Virus record (IMG/VR): IMGVR_UViG_3300024262_000015
Coordinates: 1 to 64,000 of that record
Length of the DNA: 64,000 nt
DNA from: a virus
Reading direction: 5' to 3' (one strand)
The notes below the pieces were generated by a model. It searched no databases and was not told the origin of the DNA. It saw nothing but the letters and a program-made list of their open reading frames with translations. Below, one piece after another: positions 41,914-51,893 of this stretch; positions within the stretch are counted from its first letter, which is position 1, and each line of letters opens with the position of its first letter. A program made the translations under genes and the position numbers.

Positions 41914-43056
41914 ATGGTTAGAGGTGGAGGAAAATTTTATCGGGCTCATGGTGGAGAACACGAGCGAGATCAGGAACAGGCTGATTGGCTTAAGTCTTTT
42001 GCTAATGAATGGGGCAAAACATCTACAGTTCCTAGAAATGCTGTTGAAGTAGCACGAAACCGCAACCAACCCTTACCTCTTACAACCCAAATTCAAAACA
42101 GTTTAAACCCCTCATCTCGTCCTAAGTTTAATAGTGTGGACGATGTTGTTTCTCATTATCGAGATGCTGTAGGAATGGATGATTTAGGAACCAAAACAGC
42201 AGAGTACCGTACCGATCATAACGAGAACCCATTAGTTCCCAATGAATTTCCTTATTTAGAGGACACATGGGATAAAATAATTGAAAACAACTGGGGACTT
42301 AGAAAATCAGACATATTAAACGATCCTTATCTTAAAGACCAAAACGAAGAAGAGCTTGACTCATGGTGGAAAAATTGGATGGAACCCTATTTTAATACTG
42401 ATGAAGATGATAATTTTGTTTACTTAAACCAATTGGGCAAAGAAAAGGTTCTTGATGCTTATCATAAGGCACAACAAAAGCCTTCAAGAAAACCAAAAGA
42501 AAAGGATGTTGAACCAGCAGAATCGTATTTGGGTGCGCCGTTTTTGGAAGAACAAGATCATCTATATCCCGAAGAACCATGGACAAACGAGGATGAGATG
42601 TCGCCGTATAAGAACGCCAGCGAAGACGAGCGAAGTAGATTGAAGATCTCTTCTGTTTTCACTCTTGCTAAAGCCAACAAAATCAAAAGGCTTGCTCAAG
42701 AGATCACTAGTAAAAAAAAAAATCTACTTGAACCAACAAACCTAGGGCCTCCAAAGCTTTTTATTGAGCTACCTGATGTTGAGAGATTTGTTATTAATAT
42801 AATTGAAACCAATCCCCGTATTCAAATTCCTGCCATTCTTCATTCTATTAAAGAAGTTTTTGGAATTGATGGGGTAGATGAGTCTCAATTAAACGATGAA
42901 CATCTAGCCAAAGTTTTAAACGCTCTTCTAATTTCTAACCATAAGCCAACTTTTAATAACTATACGCAACTAGGACGCGGAGTAGGACTGTCGGATCCTG
43001 ATAGCGGAAAAGTAGACAATCCCTTTGCTTCCCTTATGCCTGAACGTATTAGTTAG
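41914..43056 (+). CDS. Probable virion protein upstream of terL (380 aa)
   Basis: GGGAGG stands 5 bases before ATG 41914. The protein is hydrophilic, with a disordered centre rich in Pro, Lys and Glu (210-260), and a folded C-terminus that includes a small helical domain (DVERFVINIIETNPRIQIPAI). It lies 7 bases upstream of terL. Its role is not recognised. Confidence 0.6.
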   Translation: MVRGGGKFYRAHGGEHERDQEQADWLKSFANEWGKTSTVPRNAVEVARNRNQPLPLTTQIQNSLNPSSRPKFNSVDDVVSHYRDAVGMDDLGTKTAEYRTDHNENPLVPNEFPYLEDTWDKIIENNWGLRKSDILNDPYLKDQNEEELDSWWKNWMEPYFNTDEDDNFVYLNQLGKEKVLDAYHKAQQKPSRKPKEKDVEPAESYLGAPFLEEQDHLYPEEPWTNEDEMSPYKNASEDERSRLKISSVFTLAKANKIKRLAQEITSKKKNLLEPTNLGPPKLFIELPDVERFVINIIETNPRIQIPAILHSIKEVFGIDGVDESQLNDEHLAKVLNALLISNHKPTFNNYTQLGRGVGLSDPDSGKVDNPFASLMPERIS

Positions 43057-43063
43057 AGATTAG

Positions 43064-44911
43064 ATGGCAAAAAATAATGGTCTTAATATATTTGAAGAGT
43101 TTAAAGATAAACTGCTCAATATAGATCCCGTTTCTTATGCTGAACGAAATCTAAAGCTAGACGGGGAAAAATTTAGGATCAGTGGTAACGGGTACAAGCC
43201 CTTTGCAGATATCTATAGATACATAGGAATTCAAGCTTTACGCCGAGATTCTAAACCCATTGTCTTAGTTAAAGGAAGACAGGTGGGAGCTACTACAATG
43301 GCGGTCAACCTTGAATGCTACTTTGCTACCTGTGGACTTTTTGGAACCGCAGACAATCCTCCTGTTCGTATTTTTCATTTATTTCCTAGCCTTCCTTTAG
43401 CTGCTGGGTTCTCTAAGCAGAAGTTAGATGCAACAATTAAATTTGCTGTTGATTCCGGCTTAAAAGATAAAAGAGGAAGAACGCTAAGTATCATTGAATC
43501 CAAATTAGATAAAAGCACCCCCGCCAATGATACTCAACACTTTAAACGCTTTCTTAATGGATCTGAAATTTGGCTCGACTCCACCGGTCTAGATGGAGAC
43601 AGAATTCGTGGTCGTACCGGAGATATAGCGCTCTTTGATGAAGTGCAGGATATGAGCGCCAAAGCTTTAGGTGCAGTAGGAAAGATTTTATCCCAGTCTC
43701 ATTACGGTCCTATTGGTCAAGGAATTCAGGTCTTTTTCGGAACACCTAAACAAAAAGGAACCGCATATTTTAATCTTTGGAGAGCCAGTAGCCAGCAATA
43801 TTATTATTTACGCTGTGGCAAATGCAAAGAGCTTTTCCCCCTTTATCGCCCTGATGTTAAGTGGGAAGATGTTTGGCTTTATGGATACATAGTTAAATGC
43901 GGAGAGTGCGGTCATGAACAAGATAAGAGACAAGCAGCAGAAGATGGATGTTGGGTCGCATTAAATCCTGACGCTGATGAATCTGACTATATTGGTTATC
44001 ATATTAATCAACTTTACATTCCTACCTTTACTAAAGAAGTAATTCTAAAACAGAAGCCCGAAAATCATCCCACTAATACTGAGATGACTTACCAAAATGA
44101 AGTACTAGGAGAGTTTTATGATGGTGAAAGCGGGCTCATTACAGCACAAGAATTAGAAGAAAAGTGTGCAGATAAAGATAGATATTTCAGAAAAGAAATA
44201 ACAATTCATGAAGGCCATAAGGTCTATGCAGGATTTGACTGGGGACAAAAAGGTGAATGGAGTCAACTATCCGGAACTCAAAAGGGCCAGTCATATAGTT
44301 GTGCCGTTATCTTAAGCTCCATAGGCCCACAGCTTTTTAATGTAGAATTTGCTACTCGGTTAAAGAAAACCGACCCCGCTTATAAAGAAGAAGTGGTAGA
44401 GGAACTATTCAAACGTTACTCAATTAGTCATGCTGTTGGAGATATCGGGGATGCTCATGACTTAACTCATACATTACAGAAAAAATTTGGGGAACAATTT
44501 ATCGCCTCTAGAGCAGTAGCAAAATTAAATGGGCACGTAAAGTTTGACGACAGCATTTTCCCAAAAGAAATAAGATTTGAAAAAGATTATTATATATCAG
44601 AACTTGTAGGTCTTCTCAGAAAAGGAGCAATTAGATTTCCTTACGGAGATTATGATAAAATTTTCTGGCTTATTACTCATTGTACTTCCATGGATATTAA
44701 AGTCACTAAAGACAGATCCGGAGACCCAGTACGTAGATTTGTTAAAGGAACCTCACCTAATGATGGTTTTATGGCCCTTTTAAACGCATACCTAGCATGG
44801 AAGTTTGATGTTACCCAAAGGTTCGCTATCGCTAATCCTCAAAACATGGATTTTACAGCGCCCACTAAAAGAGCTAGAATACCTGCAATAGTTGGTCACG
44901 TAAAATTCTAA
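43064..44911 (+). CDS. terL: Terminase large subunit (packaging ATPase and nuclease, GpA-like)
   Basis: The motor pumps DNA into the prohead and cuts it at the end. The ATPase shows a deviant Walker A (KGRQVGATT, 70-78; no canonical Lys before Thr) and Walker B (IALFDE, 188-193). A zinc knuckle is inserted (Cys251, Cys254, Cys279, Cys282), as in lambda GpA-type terminases. The RNase H-like nuclease has Asp392 (GFDWGQ), the GDIGDAHD stretch and Asp567 (NDGFMALLNAYLAW). The length of 615 is normal. It starts 7 bases after its neighbour and is followed by the portal gene. Confidence 0.93.
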   Translation: MAKNNGLNIFEEFKDKLLNIDPVSYAERNLKLDGEKFRISGNGYKPFADIYRYIGIQALRRDSKPIVLVKGRQVGATTMAVNLECYFATCGLFGTADNPPVRIFHLFPSLPLAAGFSKQKLDATIKFAVDSGLKDKRGRTLSIIESKLDKSTPANDTQHFKRFLNGSEIWLDSTGLDGDRIRGRTGDIALFDEVQDMSAKALGAVGKILSQSHYGPIGQGIQVFFGTPKQKGTAYFNLWRASSQQYYYLRCGKCKELFPLYRPDVKWEDVWLYGYIVKCGECGHEQDKRQAAEDGCWVALNPDADESDYIGYHINQLYIPTFTKEVILKQKPENHPTNTEMTYQNEVLGEFYDGESGLITAQELEEKCADKDRYFRKEITIHEGHKVYAGFDWGQKGEWSQLSGTQKGQSYSCAVILSSIGPQLFNVEFATRLKKTDPAYKEEVVEELFKRYSISHAVGDIGDAHDLTHTLQKKFGEQFIASRAVAKLNGHVKFDDSIFPKEIRFEKDYYISELVGLLRKGAIRFPYGDYDKIFWLITHCTSMDIKVTKDRSGDPVRRFVKGTSPNDGFMALLNAYLAWKFDVTQRFAIANPQNMDFTAPTKRARIPAIVGHVKF

Positions 44912-44970
44912 AATTAACATATATAGATAGCGAGATATATGTTTAATAAACCCTTCTCCCTAGGACGTAA

Positions 44971-47900
44971 GTGAATAAGAAATTTATCATCAAAAACACC
45001 AGCCGTGCAGAAGAGCTTTTAGAGAGCCGAAACACTACCCCTCCCTCTATCTCTCCTAAAATGGCTAAAGGAGTAAGCGACCACCGAAGAGAAGAGCTTC
45101 ATGACCAAGTTCTTAATGGTCAATATTCAGATGGAGGGGGTAGAGCTAAACCTATGTCCTCTATTTCCGACGAGCCAACTCTTGCTAGTGCCGTCAGGGG
45201 AAGCAGCGAAGGCCTACTGAAGCTCGCACAAGGATCAGGAGGAGGAGTAGTTGGAAAAGGTGGTCAGGGCTTTAGAGGAAGCGCTGGAGATACAGTCCGT
45301 CAAGGGCCTGAGGTTTATTCTCCTCTCTGGCTTAACAGTAACCTTAACCTTCCACGAGATAGAGCTACCCTTAATGCTTGGGCCCGATCTTTCTTCGCGC
45401 TTAACCCCATAGTACAAAACGCAATTAGTCTTCACTCCACTTATCCCATCTCTAAATTAAATATTAAATGTAAAAACCAAAAGGTAGAGGCCTTCTTCCA
45501 AGATATGGCAGAAGAAATGGATCTTCTTAATAAGTGTATCCAAATTGCTCAAGAATTCTGGGTTGTTGGTGAGGCCTTCCCCTATATGGAACTAGATGAG
45601 CGCCAAGGAAAATGGAGCCGCATCATTATTCAAAATCCAGATTATATTGTTGTCAAGCAGTCTGTCATTGCTGGAGAACCAATCATTAGCCTCCGTCCAG
45701 ATGAAAACTTGCGCCGAGTAGTATTTTCTAATAACCCCGTAGACCTTCAACAACGTAAACAATTAGATCCAACCATCATTGATCACGTTAAAAGAAGCGA
45801 AAACATCCCTCTTAATAACTTCTACATTTCTCATCTAGCTCGTAAAATCAGCCCGTATGAGGTCCGAGGAACAAGCATCATCGTTTCCTGCTTCCGTGAC
45901 TTAATGCTTTTTGACTTGCTTCGAGAGTCAAAATTTGCGCAAGCTTACAACATGATTAACCCTCTGACTCTTGTTAAAATTGGTGGAGCAGAATTCAAGC
46001 CCAACCCCACAGACCTTGAAGCTTGGCGAGAGGTCTTTGAATGTCATGATGAAGAAACCGAAGTCCTAACTGACCAAGGCTTCATGAAATTCGATGAAGT
46101 AATTGAATACCAAGAAGCTATGGATGGGACCACTGGAATGTCTCAAATCACCTGGAAACGACCAAAGCCCGGAATTAAGATTGCTTGCTTTAATCCAGAT
46201 ACTGAAGAACTAGAATATCACTTCCCAGATGCCGCCCATATTTATGATTATGACGGGGAGATGTATCATTTTGCTAATGACAAGATGGATATCAAGGTTA
46301 CCCCCAATCATAAAATGTGGGTACAAAGAAAAAGATTTAAAGGAACTACAGGTAAAGGAAAGAAACGAGAATCCTGGTGGGGAGAATGGGAAGCCATCGA
46401 GGCTAAGGATGTTAAGTTAGCGGACAGGCGTTTTCGTTCAAAAATTAACTGGAAGGGAAACGATGAGATTAAAGAGGTGGAAATTAAAGGAAATAAAGTT
46501 CCTATCGAGCTTTATTTAGAATTTTTAGGATACCTTTTAAGTGAAGGCTGTGTCTTTAATGATGACTCTCATTGTATGCTTACACTAGCTCAAACTACAA
46601 CAGTAAAGAATAAAGGGGCCAATCCTTTTTATCCAAAAATGAAAAAATGTTTAGAAAGTTTTGCTGAAATCTTTCAAGCTCGTGTAGGACATTCCTTTAG
46701 AAAAGAAGGAGAAACGACACAAGAATTATGGACGGGTCGTTTATCCCATCGCAATTTAGTATCTTTTTTTGAAGATGAAATCGGCACCGGACAAAGCGCG
46801 AAATCTTGGGAAAAATATATCCCGAGATGGATTTTAAATCTCAGCCCACGTCTTCTAAACATCCTTCTTTCAGCGTTATTAGCTGGAGATGGAAGCGCTT
46901 TTGAAAGACCAAAAAATAAAAGTTTAACAGGTTATTTTTACTATTCTACCTCTAAACAATTGGCTGATGATGTTTATGAAGTAGCGTATAAATGCGACTT
47001 TGTTCCAACCATGTTTAAACGAGATGATGAAAGATATCTCTATACTTATGGTTCTACAAAAGAAGAGCGCTCTACTCCAAGGAAAACTCCACGAAGAGTG
47101 TTGTATACGGTTCAATGGAGCAATTCTCATATAGGTGAGTTTCCTCTATTGAACAAAAACATTATAGACCCTCGCACAAAAATTCGCCGCCCACTTCTAA
47201 CTAATCCTCATTATTCAGGGAAGGTTTGGTGCTTTTCTACACCTACAGGGTTTATGATAACTCGTAGAAACAATAAGGTAACAGTCCAGCAACAGAGCGC
47301 CCAATATGACCGAGACTTCAAAATATTCACACATGACCAAGTGGCTGTAGAAAGAGTAGGATATGCATCAGGGATTTATGATACTTCTGCAGACATTACT
47401 CAAATCATAAAAGAAATTTACATTGGGCTAATGGTTCCCAGTGTAATCATGGATGGCAGTGACACAACCTATGCAACTGGCAGTGTGGCTCTTGATGTTT
47501 TGCGTCAGCGTTATTTGTCTTTTCGAGAGATGATGACGCTTTGGTTACGGCGTAAAGTGTTTGCTCCTATTTCTAAACTACAAAACTTTTATGAGTATAG
47601 GGAGGGAAAAAAAGAATTAATTATTCCTGACGTTGATTGGAACCACATGTCTCTATTTGACATGAATGATTACATCAGCAACCTTATCAATCTTTTGGGT
47701 ACGGAACCAGGAAAAGAAAAGGTTTCAATTCATACGGTTTATCGTTCTTTGGGTCTAAATTATGAAGATGAAGATCGTAAGCTAAGGTATGAAAGTGTAC
47801 AAAGAACAATCCGCAATAAGGAAACAGAAGCACTTGACAACTATTCATTAAATGAGCTTAGAGCGTTTGGTCCTGGGGATGAGGTAGACGATAGAAATAA

Positions 47901-47988
47901 GAAGGTGCCGGGCGAAACTTCTGAGGGAAATGACGAAGGAGAAGCAGGTGGAGGAGGGTTACCGTCTATGGATGACGCGCCAATGTAA
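44971..47988 (+). CDS. Portal protein precursor interrupted by an intein
   Basis: The portal ring is the DNA gate of the capsid and the docking site of the terminase. The start is GTG 44971 with TAGGA upstream. The 1005-residue precursor holds an intein at residues 358-775 (46042-47295). Splicing would leave a 587-residue portal joining ...WREVFE to SAQYDRDF.... After the junction the text resembles portal proteins (KIFTHDQVAVERVGY, then YIGLMVPSVIMDGSDTTYATGS). The N-terminal 80 residues are disordered and contain a KLAQ motif at 84-87. Assignment as portal also rests on its place right after terL. Confidence 0.88.
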   Translation: MNKKFIIKNTSRAEELLESRNTTPPSISPKMAKGVSDHRREELHDQVLNGQYSDGGGRAKPMSSISDEPTLASAVRGSSEGLLKLAQGSGGGVVGKGGQGFRGSAGDTVRQGPEVYSPLWLNSNLNLPRDRATLNAWARSFFALNPIVQNAISLHSTYPISKLNIKCKNQKVEAFFQDMAEEMDLLNKCIQIAQEFWVVGEAFPYMELDERQGKWSRIIIQNPDYIVVKQSVIAGEPIISLRPDENLRRVVFSNNPVDLQQRKQLDPTIIDHVKRSENIPLNNFYISHLARKISPYEVRGTSIIVSCFRDLMLFDLLRESKFAQAYNMINPLTLVKIGGAEFKPNPTDLEAWREVFECHDEETEVLTDQGFMKFDEVIEYQEAMDGTTGMSQITWKRPKPGIKIACFNPDTEELEYHFPDAAHIYDYDGEMYHFANDKMDIKVTPNHKMWVQRKRFKGTTGKGKKRESWWGEWEAIEAKDVKLADRRFRSKINWKGNDEIKEVEIKGNKVPIELYLEFLGYLLSEGCVFNDDSHCMLTLAQTTTVKNKGANPFYPKMKKCLESFAEIFQARVGHSFRKEGETTQELWTGRLSHRNLVSFFEDEIGTGQSAKSWEKYIPRWILNLSPRLLNILLSALLAGDGSAFERPKNKSLTGYFYYSTSKQLADDVYEVAYKCDFVPTMFKRDDERYLYTYGSTKEERSTPRKTPRRVLYTVQWSNSHIGEFPLLNKNIIDPRTKIRRPLLTNPHYSGKVWCFSTPTGFMITRRNNKVTVQQQSAQYDRDFKIFTHDQVAVERVGYASGIYDTSADITQIIKEIYIGLMVPSVIMDGSDTTYATGSVALDVLRQRYLSFREMMTLWLRRKVFAPISKLQNFYEYREGKKELIIPDVDWNHMSLFDMNDYISNLINLLGTEPGKEKVSIHTVYRSLGLNYEDEDRKLRYESVQRTIRNKETEALDNYSLNELRAFGPGDEVDDRNKKVPGETSEGNDEGEAGGGGLPSMDDAPM
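46042..47295 (+). mobile_element. LAGLIDADG intein in the portal gene with Gln C-terminus
   Basis: The 418-residue intein starts with Cys358 (CHDEETEVLTDQG, block A), has TPNH (block B) and two LAGLIDADG-like motifs, FLGYLLSEG and LLSALLAGDG, each with its acidic catalytic residue. Block F is VWCFSTPTGFMITRRNN. The C-terminal end is unusual: in place of His-Asn before the nucleophile it reads VQQQ followed by Ser776. Gln-ended inteins are known but rare, and the missing penultimate His is also uncommon. The acidic residues imply a working homing nuclease. Confidence 0.9.
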
Positions 47989-48028
47989 TGAATATTTTGG
48001 TGTAAAAAGTATTAGGAGAAGTCTGCCA

Positions 48029-51000
48029 ATGAACCCTCAAGATCTACATAAACGCGCTGAAGTATTCTTAAAACTTGCTCAGACCCTAGAGCCTACCCAA
48101 ACGAATCTTCTGGGTCGTGGTTGGGAATCATTAACCGGAAAATCTCCTAGGTTAACAATGTTTCAGGCCATCCGAGATAAGATACCGCTTTTCTTTCCTG
48201 GTACTGAAAGGGCGCGGCTTTATAGAGAATTACAAACCGTAGATAATGCTATACGCAAAGGTCCATTAGAAGCGGGCAAAGCAGGATCAACTAAAGGAGC
48301 AACGGATTTAAGAGATTTGCTTCGTTCTGCTAAGGAATCTTTAAATGGTGGTTATTACTTAACTGAAGTTGGTGTTATTAAAAGAATTGGTGATATTATA
48401 GGCGCCATAGCTGAAAAAGCAACCGAGCTTCAAGGGTTGCGCGATGAAATTTTAGGTGACTTTTATGGAAGTCCGGGAGAGGCAGATCAAACTGAGGTTT
48501 TAGAAACTTTAGAAGAGATTCGTACTCCAGCACAAGTTAAGAAGAACAGAAGAAAGAAAAGTGATTTAGAGATAGAGGCTGAGCTTTTAAAAGAAGCTCA
48601 GTTATTTGATTATTTTTCCCAACGACAGAGGGATCGTAGAAGGCTTGATAAACTAGATAGGTCGCGCAGACTTCAGATGAAAGCTCTCTATGATGATGCG
48701 GCTCGGGCAGTAGATCAAACTATTGGTCTTCTTAAGGATCTTGGGTCTGATAGGGCAGGCGGTGAGATTACAGATTACTTAAACAAAGCTAGAAGATTTA
48801 ATAGCATTCATAACACTTTAGAAAACCAAATTTCTCAACGATATAATGCGGGTGCTGGTACGCCTGGAGGGTCAGTAAAAGAAATGGCTGATCGTCAAAG
48901 GGATGCTTTAGAACAAGAAATAAAGAGGGCCAAAGAAAAAGAAAAAGCAGATGAGGCACAGCGTAAAAAGGATGCAGAAGAATTTAATGAAAGTTCCCCA
49001 GAAGCCCAAGCGGCAGCAGTTAATCAAGCTGTAAACGAAGCCGAGTCGGATGTTGAGACAGATATTGATGACCTTGATGCCGAATTTCCTTATACTCAAT
49101 CTGATAAAGAATGGGCAAAAGATCTTAAAAAATATTTAAAAGAAAATGGTGTTGATAAGAAAGCGCGCAAAAATATCATAAGCGATATGATAACTCAGGT
49201 TCGCTCAACGGGTGACGCCATGGAGGCATTAGTAACAGAATATATAGAATTTAATGAAGAAAGAAAAGCCGAACAAGACGCTGCTATCATTGCTGAACTT
49301 CAAAAAAAGACTGATGAAGAAAATAAAGCACAAGAGGCGGCAGAAAAGGCAGCGGCCAAAGCTAAGCCTACTAACCCTCGTCCCAAGCCTAAAGATCAAG
49401 ATGAGTTAAAAGAACAAATAGAAAGTTTCTGGAAAGACATTGAAGCTATTGAAGAGACAGATCCAAAAAAGCACAGAGAGGCTTTCTTAGTTGCTGCTAA
49501 AAATTATGAACCTGTAGTTTGGCGCGAATGGGAACGAGTTCAAAACGCTCTTCCTGGATTCCAAACATCAACATCTATAGCTCCGTTTCCTGGCTGGGAT
49601 GCGGTTGAAAAAGGAGCCCAAGACCTTAAAGCAAAACAGGATGCTGCTGATAAAGCCGAGGCCGAGGCAGCAGCGGGAACTCTAGAGCCTACGGTAGAAA
49701 CTGTAGAAACCGCTGATGAGGATACGGCTACAGGAACAGGGGTTGCCGAAGAAAGTATCGTTGAAGAACCGCCCGTTCCTGCTCCCCTTTATCAACAGCT
49801 TGAACAAATGTGGAACCAAATTCGTGATGCTGAAATTGCTAATCCACAAGAAAAATTCTACGATTACTCTAAAAACAATTTCCAAGAAAACATTATTAAT
49901 CCTATTACCTCCGCATTTCCAAAAACCGTTGTAAATAAATTTGTAGAACTTGCGTCCAAAAATCGAGGACGTAATGGCACTCTTAACCCTTATCCTTTAA
50001 ATGCCGAAGGTGAGCCCAAAACTCCAGAAGAGATAGCGGCTGAGACTGTAGTTCCAGAAGTCGAACCGGAGACAGATGTAACAGAAGAAGACGTAACAGA
50101 AGAAGACGTAACAGAAGAAGATGTAACAGAAGAAGATGTAACAGAAGAAGATGTAACAGAAGAAGATGTAACGAGCGAGGTATCTCCCGTAGTCGATCCT
50201 ATTGTTCTTAACTCTGAGCTTTATAATACAATTATTTCTAACCCTGAGTACTTTAGTAATTTTACTGAAGAAAAAGGACAAGAAGCAGTTAGAGTTATGA
50301 ACGAGCTTGTAGAAAGTGCTGAAGGAGAAGATTCTTATTTAACCGACATTGAAGCTTTTCTAAACGAAACTTATGATAGAGATATTGATGAAGCTATTCG
50401 TACGTTAGAAATTGCTTTATCCAACGCCGGCCCCCAACCACAAATAGAAGCTCTGGAAGATGAAGGCGCTGAAAAAACAGGTCCCGAAGATAAGTTTATT
50501 CCGCTAGCTCAACATCAATTGGCAGGCCCTTTAGAAATGGGTATAAATGAAAATCATATTTGGATGAACAACGATATTGATTTTCTAGAACAAGGTTTTA
50601 CGGCTTCTGAAGAAGACATTCAGGCTTTAGCTTTAGACGCCATTACGGAAGCTAACATTGACCCGGAGGATCTTGATGATACCTCTTCGTTGACCTTAGA
50701 GTTTGAGGTTCCTGGACCTGACGGCAACCTTCTTTCTATGACCCTAGACCTAATTAAAACTCAAAATAGGGCTGGACAAGAAATTATTGCGATAACTAAT
50801 TTTACAGAAGAGGGAGTAGCAGAAGCAGAAACAATTATTGAGCCTTTTGATCCTGCTAAAAAAGAAATAACTCCTCTTTCTGAAGGAGTTAAAGAAGGCC
50901 ATTTATGGAAAGAGCCTAGTCTTTCAATTCCAGGCCGAACACCAGCAGCATCGATAAAAGCTTTCCCTGCTTTTGTGCGTGCAATTGCTTACGGACTTAA

Positions 51001-51886
51001 CGCTTTAGGCCCTCTAGAAATAGATAAACTAACATCTCTTGACATTGTATTGACTAGAGGGGACAAGAAGATCCCATTTGAAGTTTTAGTTACTCCTAAA
51101 ATCAAAGATGGAAAAGAAATAGTTGTTGTTGAGGCCATTGAAAGTCCAGTAGCCTCCACGCCATTGGAAGCAGCGGAACCAGAACCAGAACCAGAATCGG
51201 TTCAATCGGAAGAAGAAAAATTAAAAGATAAACCTACACCGGTCGCTACACCAAAAGCACAGCCCTTTACTGGATTTACTGTAGAGGACATTATTTGGCC
51301 TGAACCTGAAGCTACAATTGACCCAGTAATTATGCCAATGTACGAAGCTAATGCCCCTGCAATAATTAATGGTATTACTGCTTATATTATTGGGGACCGA
51401 TTTGTAACACCAACAGGACGCCAACCCAAACTTGGACAAAGAAAAATTAACGTCGAAGACAGGCTGAGAGTTACAGTAAATATTGTAGCTGATGAACAGG
51501 GAAATAGAAAAATTCAAATAGTTAATGTTTCTGGAACCCCTGTTAAACAAGTCAGAAAACCTAAAGAAACAGTTAACATTTTAGGGACCCCAGTGAAACG
51601 ACGCCAAAAGGAACATTCGGAAGAAGTTGAAAAAGCTTCCCCGGAAAAAACCCCTTCTCAGAAAGTCACCCCAGAGGCTCCACCAAAAGAAGAGCCTGCA
51701 AAGACCACACCAGAAGCTGTCTCAGAGGTGGCTGAAGTGGCTGAAGAATCAAGCGGAACCCAAACAGAGACAGAGGTCAAAACGGAGAAGGAGACGTACA
51801 ATCCTGATCCTGCTTCTCTTTTAATAGATGACCCCAATGTTCCTTCTTCTGAAGACGCAGGTCCCGCCCAAGGAAAGCTCTTTTAG
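48029..51886 (+). CDS. Very large acidic virion protein with DVTEE repeats (1285 aa)
   Basis: ATG 48029 has TAGGAG upstream. The protein is dominated by charged, Ala/Glu/Lys-rich helix and linkers. A KLAQ motif is at 15-18. A block of six 15-base repeats encoding DVTEE lies at 50075-50164. Small folded beta segments recur in the C-terminal half (GPLEMGINENHIWMNNDIDF; SLTLEFEVPGPDG; FTGFTVEDIIWPEPE). The last 100 residues are Pro/Lys/Glu-rich. Location between portal and lysozyme-like protein suggests a structural or internal head protein. No enzyme motif is seen. Confidence 0.65.
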   Translation: MNPQDLHKRAEVFLKLAQTLEPTQTNLLGRGWESLTGKSPRLTMFQAIRDKIPLFFPGTERARLYRELQTVDNAIRKGPLEAGKAGSTKGATDLRDLLRSAKESLNGGYYLTEVGVIKRIGDIIGAIAEKATELQGLRDEILGDFYGSPGEADQTEVLETLEEIRTPAQVKKNRRKKSDLEIEAELLKEAQLFDYFSQRQRDRRRLDKLDRSRRLQMKALYDDAARAVDQTIGLLKDLGSDRAGGEITDYLNKARRFNSIHNTLENQISQRYNAGAGTPGGSVKEMADRQRDALEQEIKRAKEKEKADEAQRKKDAEEFNESSPEAQAAAVNQAVNEAESDVETDIDDLDAEFPYTQSDKEWAKDLKKYLKENGVDKKARKNIISDMITQVRSTGDAMEALVTEYIEFNEERKAEQDAAIIAELQKKTDEENKAQEAAEKAAAKAKPTNPRPKPKDQDELKEQIESFWKDIEAIEETDPKKHREAFLVAAKNYEPVVWREWERVQNALPGFQTSTSIAPFPGWDAVEKGAQDLKAKQDAADKAEAEAAAGTLEPTVETVETADEDTATGTGVAEESIVEEPPVPAPLYQQLEQMWNQIRDAEIANPQEKFYDYSKNNFQENIINPITSAFPKTVVNKFVELASKNRGRNGTLNPYPLNAEGEPKTPEEIAAETVVPEVEPETDVTEEDVTEEDVTEEDVTEEDVTEEDVTEEDVTSEVSPVVDPIVLNSELYNTIISNPEYFSNFTEEKGQEAVRVMNELVESAEGEDSYLTDIEAFLNETYDRDIDEAIRTLEIALSNAGPQPQIEALEDEGAEKTGPEDKFIPLAQHQLAGPLEMGINENHIWMNNDIDFLEQGFTASEEDIQALALDAITEANIDPEDLDDTSSLTLEFEVPGPDGNLLSMTLDLIKTQNRAGQEIIAITNFTEEGVAEAETIIEPFDPAKKEITPLSEGVKEGHLWKEPSLSIPGRTPAASIKAFPAFVRAIAYGLNALGPLEIDKLTSLDIVLTRGDKKIPFEVLVTPKIKDGKEIVVVEAIESPVASTPLEAAEPEPEPESVQSEEEKLKDKPTPVATPKAQPFTGFTVEDIIWPEPEATIDPVIMPMYEANAPAIINGITAYIIGDRFVTPTGRQPKLGQRKINVEDRLRVTVNIVADEQGNRKIQIVNVSGTPVKQVRKPKETVNILGTPVKRRQKEHSEEVEKASPEKTPSQKVTPEAPPKEEPAKTTPEAVSEVAEVAEESSGTQTETEVKTEKETYNPDPASLLIDDPNVPSSEDAGPAQGKLF
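50075..50172 (+). repeat. Tandem 15-bp repeat (GAYGTAACAGAAGAA) x6 plus a partial copy
   Basis: Units start at 50075, 50090, 50105, 50120, 50135 and 50150, with a partial one at 50165. They differ only by C/T at the third base. The repeat encodes (DVTEE)n inside the 1285-residue protein and probably changes copy number by slippage. The reverse strand is also open here, but that is a by-product of the repeat. Confidence 0.9.
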
Positions 51887-51893
51887 GAGATTT

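Noticed and set aside
44912-44970. Possible promoter before the portal gene (TTAACA then TATATG)
   Set aside because: The -10 is poor and the region is simply AT-rich, so the match is not better than chance.
49997-50281. Minus-strand frame opposite the DVTEE repeat (repeated Phe-Phe-Cys-Tyr)
   Set aside because: The frame is open only because the 15-base repeat has no stops on the reverse strand; the product is a simple repeat.
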